From contig CAWDGK010000004.1 of assembly GCA_963801855.1 (NCBI GenBank), positions 62,001 through 126,000 of the forward strand: DNA of 64,000 nt, in the 5' to 3' direction. Position numbers and translations under genes: made by a program. The notes beneath the pieces were generated by a model. That model was given only the letters and a program-made list of their open reading frames with translations, did no database searches and was not told where the DNA came from. This document shows positions 17,849 to 27,597 of this stretch, in pieces. This stretch comes from JACDAN01 sp963801855. Its GTDB lineage: Bacteria; Actinomycetota; Thermoleophilia; Gaiellales; Gaiellaceae. How positions within the stretch are numbered: the stretch's first letter is position 1; each line of letters begins with the position of its first letter.

Positions 17849-18577
17849 TGCTCGAGCTCCTTCTTCTCGCCACCTGCGCCGACCTCGGCCTTCAGGGCCG
17901 CGAGCTCGGCGTCGACCTGCCGGCCGGCGGAGATCTGCTGCGAGCTCGCGGTCGAGCTGCGACTGGTTGCCGGCGGTGAAGTCCTCGAGCGTGCCGGCCG
18001 CGATCAGCTCCTCGACCGCGCCTGCCCGGGCCTGCATCTGCTCCGTCTTGTCCTGTGCCCGCTCGATCGCGAGGCCGGTGTCGGCCATCTGCTCGCCGAT
18101 CCCCGTCGCCGCCTCGCCGATCCGCACCTGCGCCTCGGCGGCCGAGTACTGCGCCTTGATGACCTCTTTCTGCGACTTGAAGGCCTCGATCTTGGCCGCC
18201 AGCTGCTTCTCGGAGGCGGCGAGCTTGTCCTGCTGTGCGGCGAGCTGCTCGATCTGGCCGTCGAGACCCTGGAGCTGCTGCTGCGCGAGCGCCTTCCGCT
18301 CGAGCGCCTGTCGCGCGAGATCCTCCCGGCCGGCCGCGACGGCGTCGCGCGCCTGCGTGTCCAGCTTGACGAGGCTCTGCTCGAGCTTGTCCGTCTGCAG
18401 CTGGAGCCGCTTCTTCGAGGTCGCGACGTCGGCGATCCCGCGCTTGACGTTCTGGAGCAGCTGACGCTGCTGCTCGTACGAGTAGTCCAGCGTCTCGGCC
18501 GGGTCCTCGGCCCGGTCGAGCAGCTTGCTCAATTTCGACTTGATCACCAGGGACATGCGCTCGATCAGACCAGCCAA
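17845..18577 (-). CDS. pspA: phage shock protein A homologue (one frameshift)
   Basis: The product starts MAGLIERMSLVIKSKLSKLLD, the membrane-binding amphipathic helix of PspA/Vipp1, then runs as a long coiled coil of about 200 residues rich in Gln, Ala, Lys and Glu. Near 17939 one extra G breaks the frame; without it the end reads QQISAGRQVDAELAALKAEV to a TGA. PspA/Vipp1 proteins are ESCRT-III-like and protect the membrane. The gene is first in a pspA-pspAA-bicupin unit, diverging from the MBL-fold gene across only 40 bp. Confidence 0.85.
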
Positions 18578-18617
18578 CAGAATCCTCCTCCTCGGTTTCG
18601 ACGTAGCCTACGCGTCG

Positions 18618-19272
18618 ATGCTCGTCGCGCGCAGCATGCATCCCGGGTGGGTCTCGAACGCCTATCTCGTCGCCGACGAGGAGGGCGGCGCGGCCGTCTT
18701 CGTCGACAGCGGAGCTCCGATGGAGCCGCTCTTCGAGGCGGCCGAGCGCTGGCGCGTCCAGCCGACGCCACGTCCTTCGGACGCACGCCGATCCCGATCA
18801 CGTCGAGCACGAAGAGGAGCTGGGCCTGCCCGTGGTCACCGGCCCGCTCGAGGTCGGCGGGCTGCGCATCGAGGCGATGCCGACTCCGGGTCACAAGGAC
18901 GACCACCTCGCGTTCGTCGTCGGCGACCGCTGCTTCTCGGGCGACGTGCTGTTCAAGGACGCCGTCGGCGGCGGCGATCCCGACCAGGTGCGCGACTCGG
19001 TGATGCGCCTGATGGAGCTCCCGCACGAGACCCGTCGTCCTTCCCGGGCCACACGGACGAGACGACGATCGGCCGCGAGTGGGAGGAGAACCCCTTCGTC
19101 CGGGTCTGGCGCGGCGTCGAGCCCGAAGGAACCGAGCGCTGCCGGGTGGGCGATCGCGAAGGCGTGATCGTCGTCTGGTCGCCCGACTACGACGGCAAGG
19201 GCAAGGGCTGGGTGCGGTTCGACGACGGGAGCGGCACGGATCATCGGCGGCTCGCGCATCGAACGCACTTTG
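18618..19272 (+). CDS. MBL-fold metallo-hydrolase (frameshifted)
   Basis: From ATG (MLVARSMHPGWVSNAYLVADE) the protein shows the early strands of the metallo-beta-lactamase fold. A THADPDH metal motif (in place of HxHxDH) follows, then PTPGHKDDHLAF, CFSGDVLF and VVLPGHTDETTIG. These are ligand motifs 2-5 of the superfamily. Frame changes lie near 18770 and 19035. The first appears inside or beside the HxHxDH motif, so the missing His may be an artefact. The C-terminal 50 residues are extra to the fold. The substrate is unknown. Confidence 0.65.
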
Positions 19273-20005
19273 AGAGTCGGCCTCCTCTTCCCGGCGAGAT
19301 GGGCGCCGCGGTCGGGAACGCGGTGCGCGCCGAGGTCCTCTGGGCGAGCGAGGGCGGAGCGAGGCGACAGCCAGAGCGCGCCGCGAGCTTCACGGACGTG
19401 GGCTCGGTCGACGAGCTGGTTCGCGCGAGCGACGACGATCCTCTCGATCTGCCCGCCGGCGATCGCCGAGGAGATCGCCGAGCAGGTCTTCGCGCTCGGC
19501 TTCGACGGAATGTACGTCGAGGCCAATGCGATCTCGCCCGAGCGGATGCGCCGGATCGCGGAGCTCGGCCCGCGGATCGTGGACGGCTCGATCATCGCGG
19601 CCAGGGGGATCAACCTCTATCTCGCCGGCCCGGGCTCCGAGGAGGTCGCGGCGCTCTTCGACGGCTCGGAGGTGACGGCGGTCCCGATCGGCGAGCAGGT
19701 CGGCGCCGCGTCGGCGCTGAAGATGGCGTTCGGCGGATGGAACAAGATCGGGATCGCGCTGACCTCCCAGGCGCACTCGATTGCGAAGGCGCCTACGGCG
19801 TGGACGGACCGAGCTCGAGGCCGAGGGAGTGCCGGCCGACCGGCTCCAGTGGGTCGCCGACCGCGCCTGGCGCTGGGCGCCGGAGATGGAGGAGATCGCC
19901 GACATGTGCCGCGAGCTCGGGCTCGACGACGGGATACCGCGCGGTGCCGCGACCTTCTACCGGGAGCTCGGCTCCCGAGCACCAGCGCGCAGCTGCTCGA
20001 GACTG
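19270..20005 (+). CDS. 6-phosphogluconate/3-hydroxyisobutyrate dehydrogenase-like protein (frameshifted)
   Basis: The N-terminus reads LRVGLLFPGEMGAAVGNAV once a base near 19290 is removed, a Rossmann nucleotide-binding start. Later segments are DGMYVEANAISPERM, DGSIIAARGINLYLAG and the catalytic-helix sequence SALKMAFGGWNKIGIALTS, with the active lysine in LKMAFGGWNK. Together these fit the DUF1932-containing subgroup of beta-hydroxyacid dehydrogenases. The start is TTG. Four frame changes are needed and the exact C-terminus is unclear. It ends a few bases from the convergent AlkZ-like gene. Confidence 0.65.
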
Positions 20006-20011
20006 AGCCGT

Positions 20012-21042
20012 TCAGGCCAGGAACGCTGCAAGCCGTCGGGCCTCGTCGTCGAGCTCCCGTCGCGCGGCGCGCGGAAGCGGCGCAAACGGCTCGGCCTCAC
20101 CTTGCCGTCCTCGAAGCGCCAGATTCCGGCGACGACTCCGTCGACGAGGAACGTGGGCAGGACGTCTCCGTTCTTCTTGATCACCGTCGAATGGACTCGG
20201 GAGGAAGCACGCGCGACCGTTCGTCGAAGCCGAGGATCAGGTGGTCCCACTCGGGCAGGAACCGGATCGGCGCGGGCGTGTCCGCCGGCGGTCGCTTGGC
20301 GCGTCGGAGGTCGAAGACTCCGGCCGTCCTCCGCCTCGAACTGGACGAGCCGCGGCTCGAGCTCCTCGAAGCCGGCATTCACGTCGCCGGCGCGGAGGCC
20401 CGAGAAGCGCAGAAGGTCCGCCTTCGACGCCGGGCCGTAGCCGGCGAGGTAGCGCTCGATCAGAAGCGCTGCTGCGGCTCTGGTGTCCACCTCGCTCGCT
20501 CCGAGCCACCGCTCCGCGGTCGTCACATGGATGCGGTGGTTGCCCCACGTGCCGGCCGGCGGGACGTGGACGAGCGGCGTCAGGCAGCGGACACGCCACC
20601 GGTAGCGCTCGGGGAGCTCCGGCACGGCTGCGTTCGCCGCGGCGTAGGTGAACGGCCCATCCTCGGCGAGCCGGACGATCCGGCGCGACCACTCCTCCGC
20701 GGGCAGCTTCCAGTTCGCGAACTCGTCGCGCCAGCGAGCGTGCATGAGCGCCGCGAACGACGGGTGATCGGCCGCGGAGACGAGCTGCATCGTGACCCGG
20801 AAGAGCGTCGAGCGGACGACGCGCTTCCGTTCGTACGCGCGCGTCAGCTGCTCACGGCGGAAGCCCTCGAGCCGGCTCCAGAGCCCGGTGTACGGAGCCT
20901 TCGCCGACTGCGCCTGCATCGCGCACAGGCGCTCGACCGCCCGCGCCACCGGGAGCCGCGCCCGTTCGAGCAGCAGCTGGCGGGCGAGCGTCGCGCGGTT
21001 GAGCTCGCGCTGGCTCAGCGCCCTAGCGGTGGAACGCGGCAA
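20012..21042 (-). CDS. winged-helix protein, AlkZ-like (HTH_42), copy 1 (frameshifted)
   Basis: About 340 residues: the start LSQRELNRATLARQLLLERA, then the catalytic-type motif MQAQSAKAPYTGLWSRL with the QxQ pair, two further winged-helix units and the C-terminal PTFLVDGVVAGIWRFEDG block. It ends ELDDEARRLAAFLA. AlkZ-family proteins are DNA glycosylases, some of which unhook interstrand crosslinks. Frame changes lie near 20320, 20215 and 20090. The TTG start overlaps the end of copy 2 by about 20 bp, so the copies are coupled. Confidence 0.7.
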
Positions 21043-22056
21043 GCCGTTCGGCCTCCTCGTCGAGCTCCCTTCGCGCCGTTCGCGTGATGTCGTCCGAACG
21101 CTTCGATCCGGATTCGATCGCGGTCGTAGCGCCAGGTTCCGGCGACCTGGCCGTCGACGAGGAACGTGTTGACGGAGTTCGGAGTCTTGACGTTGAAGAC
21201 CTTCGCACGATGCTCCTCCGGAAGGATCTGCGTCCGTCGCGCATGGACGAGGAGCGTCGCGTCCCAGACCGGCAGGAAGCGCGGCGGCGCCGGCGTGTCG
21301 GGATCAGGGAGCGGTGCTCGCGGCAGGTCGACGAGCTCCCTGCCGTTCTCGTCGCGGAAGCGCCGCAGCTGCATCCGCCCGAGGGCGGCGCGCACGCGCG
21401 CGACCGAGATCATCCCGAAGTCGGCGACCTCGGCAGGGGTCGCGGGCCCGAAGCCGCCGAGGTAGCGACGGACGAGCAGCTCGACTCCCTGGTCCGGATC
21501 GGCCTCGTCCGGGCCGATCCACTCCTCCGCGAGCCCGTAGAGGTCGGCGCGCCGCTGCTCCCAGGTGCCCGACGGCGGCACGCGCACGAGGTCGACGTAC
21601 TGCGCGGCGGCGAGCGCATCATCTCGTCCGAACCGCTCCTGGATCTCCTTCCAGCGGCGCGGCCTGCCGGCGAGGAAGGCCCGGAGCTCTTCTGCCCGCA
21701 GCTCGCGCCCGCTTCGGGTCAGCCTGCTTGTGGGTGCGTTCCCACCAGGCTCTGCGCTCGGCGCGGATCGCCGCCGTCAGCGGCCAGTAGTCGGCGCGGG
21801 AGACGAGGTGGATCGTCGCCCGCATCAGCGTCCCCTGGATCACCGACCGGCGCTCGAGCGCCCGGGTCAGCGCGGCGCGCTCGAGGCCCTCGACGCGAGA
21901 CCAGAGCCCGACGTACATCGCCGGCGCGTACTGCGCCTGGATGCCGCCGATTCGCTCCAGCGCCTTCGGAAGGGACATGCGGCCCCGCTCGAGGAGCAGC
22001 TGGCGGGCGAGCAGCGCGCGGTTCAGCTCTCGCTGCGAGAGGACGCGCTCGCTCAA
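21023..22056 (-). CDS. winged-helix protein, AlkZ-like (HTH_42), copy 2 (frameshifted)
   Basis: This is the upstream paralogue of the previous gene. It starts TTG (LSERVLSQRELNRALLARQLL) inside the TTTGA that ends the M28 peptidase gene. It carries IQAQYAPAMYVGLWSRV with the QxQ pair, NTFLVDGQVAGTWRYDRD, and ends ELDEEAERLAAFHR. Frame changes lie near 21600 and 21100. The shared start, catalytic and end motifs point to a tandem duplication. Role as DNA-lesion glycosylase is inferred from family. Confidence 0.7.
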
Positions 22057-22896
22057 AGATCGGCGAGGAAGGCCATCATCGTCTCGCCGACCGCGTTCAG
22101 GCTCTGCGGGGACACCGCTGTGAGGTTGTCGCAGCGCAGGTGCCAGCAGGCGAATTCGAAGTCGATCAGGTCGATCGCCGGCACGCCCGCCCGGATGAAC
22201 GGCACGTGGTCGTCCAGCACGTGCGCCCTGCTCGCGGGCCGGGAAGTGGCGCCCGAATCCGGTGCGGCGCGACGCCGCGCCGCAGCCTTCCGCCAGAGCG
22301 CGGCGGTTCGAGAACTGATCGCGCGGGATCGCGAGCTCCTTGTCGCCGACGAAGTCGAGGACGATCGCGGCCTCTGCCGATCGGAAAGCGCGCGCGGCGA
22401 CCTTGCTCCCGCGCAGGCCGTACCGCTCGAACTGCGAGTCCGGGACGCCCTGCGGCGCCTCCTCGCCGTCGAAGAAGACGATGATCAGCGTCGGCCGGAT
22501 CTGCCGCGGCTTGATCGTGCGCGCGAGCTGGCGGACGACTGCGGTCCCGGAGGCGCCGTCGTTCGCGCCGACGAAGCCGCGGATATCCTTCGTGTCGTAG
22601 TGGGCGCCGAGCACGACCTTCCTCCGGGGGTTCCGGCCGGGGATCGTCCCGACGACGTTCCGCAGTCCGCCCGGAACGGCCTGGAAGCGGCCGTCCGGGA
22701 TCGAGCGTCGCAGGGTCTCGGCGAGCTCGCGGGACGTCGGCGAGCCCGCCGGCCGCGGGCCGAGCGCGACCTGTCGCTTGAGGAAGCCCCAGGCCGCCGG
22801 CCCGTCGAAGCGGTCGGCGGGCGCTGTCGGCTCGGCCGCCGCGATCCCGGCGAGCATCAGTGCGGCGAGCGTTGTGGCAGCGAGCGATGAGCGCAC
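22053..22896 (-). CDS. secreted M28-family zinc peptidase / glutaminyl-cyclase-like protein (frameshifted)
   Basis: A signal peptide (SLAATTLAALMLAGIAAAEP) precedes a catalytic domain with GAHYDTKD (zinc His and catalytic Asp), ANDGASG (bridging Asp) and FFDGEEAP (Glu pair). After a frame change near 22240 it continues with a C-terminal part ending ETMMAFLADL. These are the M28 aminopeptidase/glutaminyl cyclase motifs, and the length (about 280) suits the cyclase-like subgroup. The stop overlaps the start of the AlkZ-like copy 2 gene. Confidence 0.75.
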
Positions 22897-22937
22897 AGAA
22901 GCATGGTGCCTAGTGCGGCTAAACTGGGCGCCGCACG

Positions 22938-23011
<74 letters not shown>

Positions 23012-23098
23012 AAGCGATTTGTTCAAACCACGAGGGTCGCTGGTAGAGGGGGCCTGGTGGCCGTTCTGGGCGCTCGTCGCCAGTAGACGAGACCTTCA

Positions 23099-24060
23099 TC
23101 AGCGTTCTCCGGTCGCCCTGAAGAGCAGATCGAGAGGCGGTCGCAGCTCGCCGACGGCTTCCCCGTCATCCGACACCAGGATGCGCGTGAACAGCGCCTG
23201 ATTACATCTGGCGCCTGACCTTCGGATCGGTCTCCTCGTAAGCACCGTGGAGGTCGCTGCAGAACTTCAGTGCGGCTTGGCTCGATCCGGCGTCCTGCGC
23301 GGAGCTCGGTGATCTGCTCAACGAGATGAGCTGCTCCGTTGCCGTCGGAAGTCATCGGCGAGTTCGATGTTCCTTGTAGACGTCGACGACTGCTGCTCGA
23401 CCTTGTGCGACGAGCACTGCACGCTGGTCCACAGCTCCTCGGATTGTCGCTGGCAGTCGATCCAGGCGTTCATGAAGAATAGTGGGACAGACTGGCCGCT
23501 ACGGCTCCTTGCATTGGAGGAACGATCAGACGGCACCGACACTCGCGGCGGTGCTGCGTTCTCTGTCGCCGCGGGGGGATCGGGCGCACTGGAGGTAGAC
23601 CGGTGATCGGACCAGGTTGCCGCTGGCCGCGCGCACCTGTGAAATGCACCTTGACGGACCTGGCACTCAGCACGCGTCGTGCGGCAAGCAAGCGAGGCAA
23701 ATAATGGTCACCGCAAGGACTATCAGCAGCGATCATCGCCACGCCTTGCGCACGCTGGTTCGGGGGTGACGACATCGGCTCAAAGGCGAAGGACAGCGAC
23801 CAGGGTTCGGAGCCTCTCGAGTGATGGGGGATCGACGCTAGGTCTCCATACGCGACTGCGAACCTGCCGGGAGCGTGGACCGACTCGAACGGGACTGTCA
23901 TCAGCACGCCCCATGACTCGCAGAGCAACGACAGTTCGGCGGCGGCGACACAGACGATCGCGTGACGGAGACGAAGGCGACGTCGATCGTCTGGAGCGAT
24001 TCAGCCCTGCCCTGTCAGCCGAGCTGATCCGCCCTGCTAACACGGCGGGCCTGGCGGCAG
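23099..24060 (-). pseudogene. degenerate serine site-specific recombinase
   Basis: The clearest part is the C-terminus: LKFCSDLHGAYEETDPKVRR, then after a frame change NQALFTRILVSDDGEAVGEL and PPLDLLFRATGER, ending in TGA at 23099. This matches the C-terminal coiled-coil end of large serine recombinases. Upstream are weak matches to the N-terminal resolvase domain (AVLAGRISSADRAG and GVLMTVPFESVHAPGRFAVA). The span is about 960 bp, shorter than the usual 1.5 kb, with several stops and frame changes. The C-terminal call is fairly strong; the N-terminal one is tentative. Confidence 0.55.
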
Positions 24061-24214
24061 TCGGCAGTCTAATCGCATCGCAGGGACGGTGTGCAATGGA
24101 AACTGGGGGTCACGGCACGCTCGAGCGCGATCCTCGCTGATAGCGATTCGCGGGGCAGACCATCTCAGATCACTAGGAGAATCAGGGTCAGAATGCGGAG
24201 GTGGATCGCAGGAG

Positions 24215-24830
24215 CCACCGTTCTCGTTCCCTCGATCAGACGATGAACTGGCGTGACCCGCAACGACTGAGAGCATCTGTGCGCCGGAGACCAGTACCGC
24301 ACGGTTGCGATGGAGCCGTACTGACAGATCACGTGGCATGGAGCTGCCGTCCATGATCCTGTCACGGGTCACCTTGGCGATGATCGAGGCTGCGAGCGAT
24401 GCTCGCCGGAACTCTGCGTCAGCCGCGCACGATCTGGCTCTGACGGGGCTGAGATCTGACGGCAGGTTTACGCCATCGACCAGTACGTAATCCGGCGGCA
24501 CCCTGAGCTCGTGCGCCGCCCGGGCGAGCAGGTCGATATTGCACGCATGGAGCCCTCGCTCGTTGATCGTCGGTGCCTCCTCGAGGCAGATCGCCCGACG
24601 CAGTGGCCTCCGGCGATGACGCGTTCATGAGCGCGTTCGCGCTGTTTCGCTGTGAGGACCTTGCCGTCTCCTATCCCTCCAGAGTCGAAAATGGGGGGAA
24701 GGACGACGGCCGCGCGCTACGAGTGGACCAGCCCATGCTGCCCGGCCGGCCTCGTCGACGCCAGCGATGAGGCGGTAGCCGCCATCCCAAAGGACACGCT
24801 CGCGGGTGAACAGATCAGACAGTCGTTCCG
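24215..24830 (-). pseudogene. rnhB: degenerate ribonuclease HII
   Basis: Fragments in three frames follow the RNase HII order. These are YRLIAGVDEAGRAAWAGPLV (catalytic D and E of the DEAGRG motif), GIGDGKVLTAKQRERAHERV, TINERGLHACNIDLLARAAH, PPDYVLVDGVNLP (catalytic Asp), and ASLAASIIAKVTRDRIMD. A corroded tail resembling TPVHRLIEG follows. The last third no longer keeps the family pattern, so this looks truly decayed rather than only mis-assembled. It lies inside the tRNA-flanked element, an unusual place for a housekeeping enzyme. Confidence 0.65.
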
Positions 24831-25105
24831 GCCAGGCCGTCTCTCCGCATTACTCCTGACCGTAAGTCATTCACAGGGCTTGCGCTGCTGGACGCCGAGG
24901 AGGGAGGCGACGCCGGACGAAGTCTGACCGATGACGGCGACATTGGCGCGGCGCCGAACCTCTCAGGCACGTTCCTGGCGGCGGGTAATCGGACGACGCT
25001 CAGGGTGAACGCTTGGTTCGGTACGCGGCTCGTCGCAGGAACTGGAGGGAGGACTAGGCAGGCGCAGAGCAGCTGCTTGAGCTCGGCGAAAGGCTTGAAA
25101 GCTGT

Positions 25106-25119
25106 CCGGCTAGCTCCAT
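25106..25119 (+). repeat. attR-like 14-bp direct repeat
   Basis: Second exact copy of CCGGCTAGCTCCAT, preceded by T rather than C and followed by T rather than A, so only the 14 bases match. It lies 17 bp before the end of the convergent ROK gene and marks the right boundary of the element. Confidence 0.65.
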
Positions 25120-25136
25120 TGCCTCAAAGGGACGCG

Positions 25137-26336
25137 TCAGGCCGCGGACTGGAGTGAGCGATCGACCGCGTCGGGCGACAGGACGTGCTCGATCGCCATG
25201 ATCGCCGCCCCGATCACGCCGGCTCGGTCGCCGAGCCGAGACGGAACGATGCGGAGGTCGCGCGTCGCGAGTGGAAGCGAGCGGCTGAAGATCCCCTCGC
25301 GGACACCTGCGAGGAGCTGCGCGTGTGCCTCCGCGATGTCGCCGCCGATCACGATCACCGCGGGGTTGAAGAAGTTGACGGTTCCCGCCAGCACCTCGCC
25401 GAGCGTTCGCCCTGCGTCGCGCACCATCCGGATCGCGCCGACGTGGCCGCTCGCGGACAAGACGAACGACGTCGCGGCTGCGGGACGCGTCTTCGCCCGA
25501 GTCCGCCGAGCCTCTGAGCGAGCGCCTGGCCTCCGGCCACGGCTTCCAGGCAGCCGATGTTTCCGCAGCGGCAGATGACGTCGTCCCTGCTCGTCGCTCG
25601 AATATGGCCGATGTCGCCTGCGGCCCCGCGCGCGCCGCGGTGGATGTGGCCGTCGGCCACGATGCCGCAGCCGATACCCGTGCCGACCTTGATCAGCAGG
25701 AGATGCTCGGTGCTCGCGCCAGTGCATCCAGTGCTCGCCGCGGGCCATGATGTTGACGTCGTTGTCCACGAGCACCGGCGCGGTGTAGCGGCCGGCGAAC
25801 CACTCGGGGATCGGGAAGTCGTCCCAGCCCGGCATGATCGGCGGATTGACCGGGCGTCCGCTGGCGAACTCGACTGGTCCCGGCACGCCGACCCCGATCC
25901 CGCGTACGTCCTCGTGCGAGCGCCCGATCTCGTCGAGCAGATCGGTGAAGCGCTCAGCCACCCACGCGAGGGCGTGCTCCGGACCGAGCGCGATGTCGAG
26001 GTCGGAGGCCCGCTCGGCCAGCGGCGTGCCGATCAGATCGCTGACCGCGACCCTGCGCATGTGTCGCGCCGAGGTCGGCAACGAGCACGACACCTGCGTC
26101 GCGGTTGAACGCGAGCACGGTCGGCGGGCGGCCACCGGTCGAAGCGCTGCCGCCGGCCTCGTAGACGAGGCCCTGTTCCAGGAGTGCGTCGACGCGTTGG
26201 GCGACGGTCGAGCGTGCGAGCCCGGTCGCTCGCGCGAGGTCGGCTCGCGTGACGGCGACCTCTTCGCGGATCAGCCGCAGGAGCGCGCCCGCACCGGTCG
26301 GGGACGGACTGGGTGGGGAGACGAGTTCGTCGTCAC
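25137..26336 (-). CDS. ROK-family transcriptional repressor (frameshifted)
   Basis: The N-terminal winged helix reads VTRADLARATGLARSTVAQR followed by GRPPTVLAFNRDAG. The ROK kinase-like domain follows, with GIGVGVPGPVEF and the zinc motif CRCGNIGCLEAVAGG (with an upstream His in GHIRATS). Its C-terminus is NPAVIVIGGDIAEAH. Frame changes lie near 26295, 26060, 25705 and 25500. It diverges from the sugar operon, so it probably represses it and is relieved by the sugar. A GTG at 26336 is taken as start. Confidence 0.75.
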
Positions 26337-26357
26337 ACCGAAGAAAAGTAAAGCACG

Positions 26358-26414
26358 AGTTGGACGAAGTAGCGCAATCTTTTGCTTGACAGTTGGACTA
26401 AGCCTGTTTAGGTT
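26358..26414 (+). promoter_or_regulatory. sugar-operon promoter with repeated operator candidate
   Basis: TTGACA (26386-26391) is followed after 17 bases by TAGGTT (26409-26414), a plausible sigma-70-like promoter ending 8 bp before the first gene. AGTTGGACGAAG (26358-26369) and AGTTGGACTAAG (26391-26402) form a direct repeat 33 bp apart, the second between the promoter elements. This suits binding by the divergent ROK repressor. The assignment is inferred. Confidence 0.5.
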
Positions 26415-26422
26415 CACCTCTC

Positions 26423-27597
26423 ATGCAGTCTCCAGGCGGCGATCGCAGGCACCGGCTTCATCGGGAAAGTCCACGCACGGTCGCTGCGACTCGCCGGAGT
26501 CGAGCTTGCGGGAGTCGCCGCCTCGTCACCGGAGCGTTCGTCGGACGGCGGCCGCCGCGCTCGGCGCGGATCGAGCGTTCGACTCGGCTGAGGAGATGGT
26601 GCGCGACTCGGACGATCGACGTGGTGCACATCTGCACGCCGAATCACCTCCACCTTCCGCTCGCAGAGGCAGCGCTGGCGGCGGGGAAACATGTGATCTG
26701 CGAGAAGCCGCTGGCACTCGACGCCGCAGGCGCGCGAATGCTCGTCGACGCCGCGGCAGACTCGGGGCTTCACGCCGGCGGTGCCGTTCGTCTACCGGTA
26801 CTACCCGACGGTGCGCGAGGCGCGCGAGCGCGTCCTCAGCGGGCAGACCGGCGCGCTGCGCCTGCTTCACGGCACCTATCTGCAGGACTGGCTCTTGCGC
26901 CCCGAGGACGCCAACTGGCGCGTCGACGAGCAGCTCGGAGGCGCCTCGCGCGCGTTTGCCGATATCGGCTCGCACTGGTGCGACCTCGCCGAGTTCGTCT
27001 CCGGCCATCGCATCGCCCGTCTCTCGGCCCAACTGCTCACCGCAGTCGCCGAGCGAGCCGGCGAGCCGGGACGTCACGCGTTCGCGTCCGGGCGGAGACC
27101 CGAGCGAGATGCGCCCTGTCACGACCGAGGATGCCGCCGTCGTCCAGTTCGAGACGGACGCCGGCGCGATCGGGTCCGGTGGTCGTGAGCCAGATCTCGG
27201 CAGGTCGCAAGAACCGGCTCTGGATCGAGCTCGACGGCGCCGAGGAGGCGCTTGCCTTCGACCAGGAGCATCCGGAGGAGCTCTGGTGCGGGCGACGGGA
27301 GGCCCTGACGATCCTTCGTCGCGACCCCACGACCCTGTCGCCGGCCGCCGCACGCTTCGCGTTTCTTCCCGCGCGGCCATCCACAGGGGTATGCGGACTG
27401 CTTCGATGCGTTCGTCGCCGACTTCTACGACGGAGTACGCGAGCGGCTCGGCGGTGGATGGATTGCCGACGTTCTCGGACGGGCTGCGCGCCGCGCTGAT
27501 CACCGATGCAGTCCTCACGTCCTCCCGTGAAGGGCGCTGGGTCGAAGTGGGGGCGAGTCGGGAGACGGAGCTCGATTCGCGAGCGTTGGCGACGTGA
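26423..27597 (+). CDS. Gfo/Idh/MocA-family dehydrogenase (frameshifted)
   Basis: The Rossmann start AIAGTGFIGKVHARSLRLAG follows a frame change just after the ATG. Next come DVVHICTPNHLHLPLAEAAL and the signature HVICEKPLAL with the conserved lysine, then ADIGSHWCDLAEFVSG with the catalytic-type His. The C-terminus ends SREGRWVEVG. At least four frame changes occur. These NAD(P)-dependent enzymes oxidise sugars or inositols. It is the first gene of the operon and overlaps the next gene by GTGA. Confidence 0.75.

Noticed and set aside
17558..18577. Apparent PspA-PspAA fusion protein of 339 residues.
   Set aside because: The fusion arises from one extra G near 17939; without it pspA ends in a TGA that overlaps the pspAA GTG, the normal arrangement.
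18770..18810. Loss of the first metal histidine in the MBL-fold hydrolase, suggesting an inactive homologue.
   Set aside because: The motif lies at a frame break, so the residue loss may be an assembly artefact.
24840..25105. Possible gene in the right end of the tRNA-Ala element (plus-strand open frame ending after SSAKGLKAVRLAPLP).
   Set aside because: No start, no family resemblance, and it runs through the att copy, so it is not supported as a gene.
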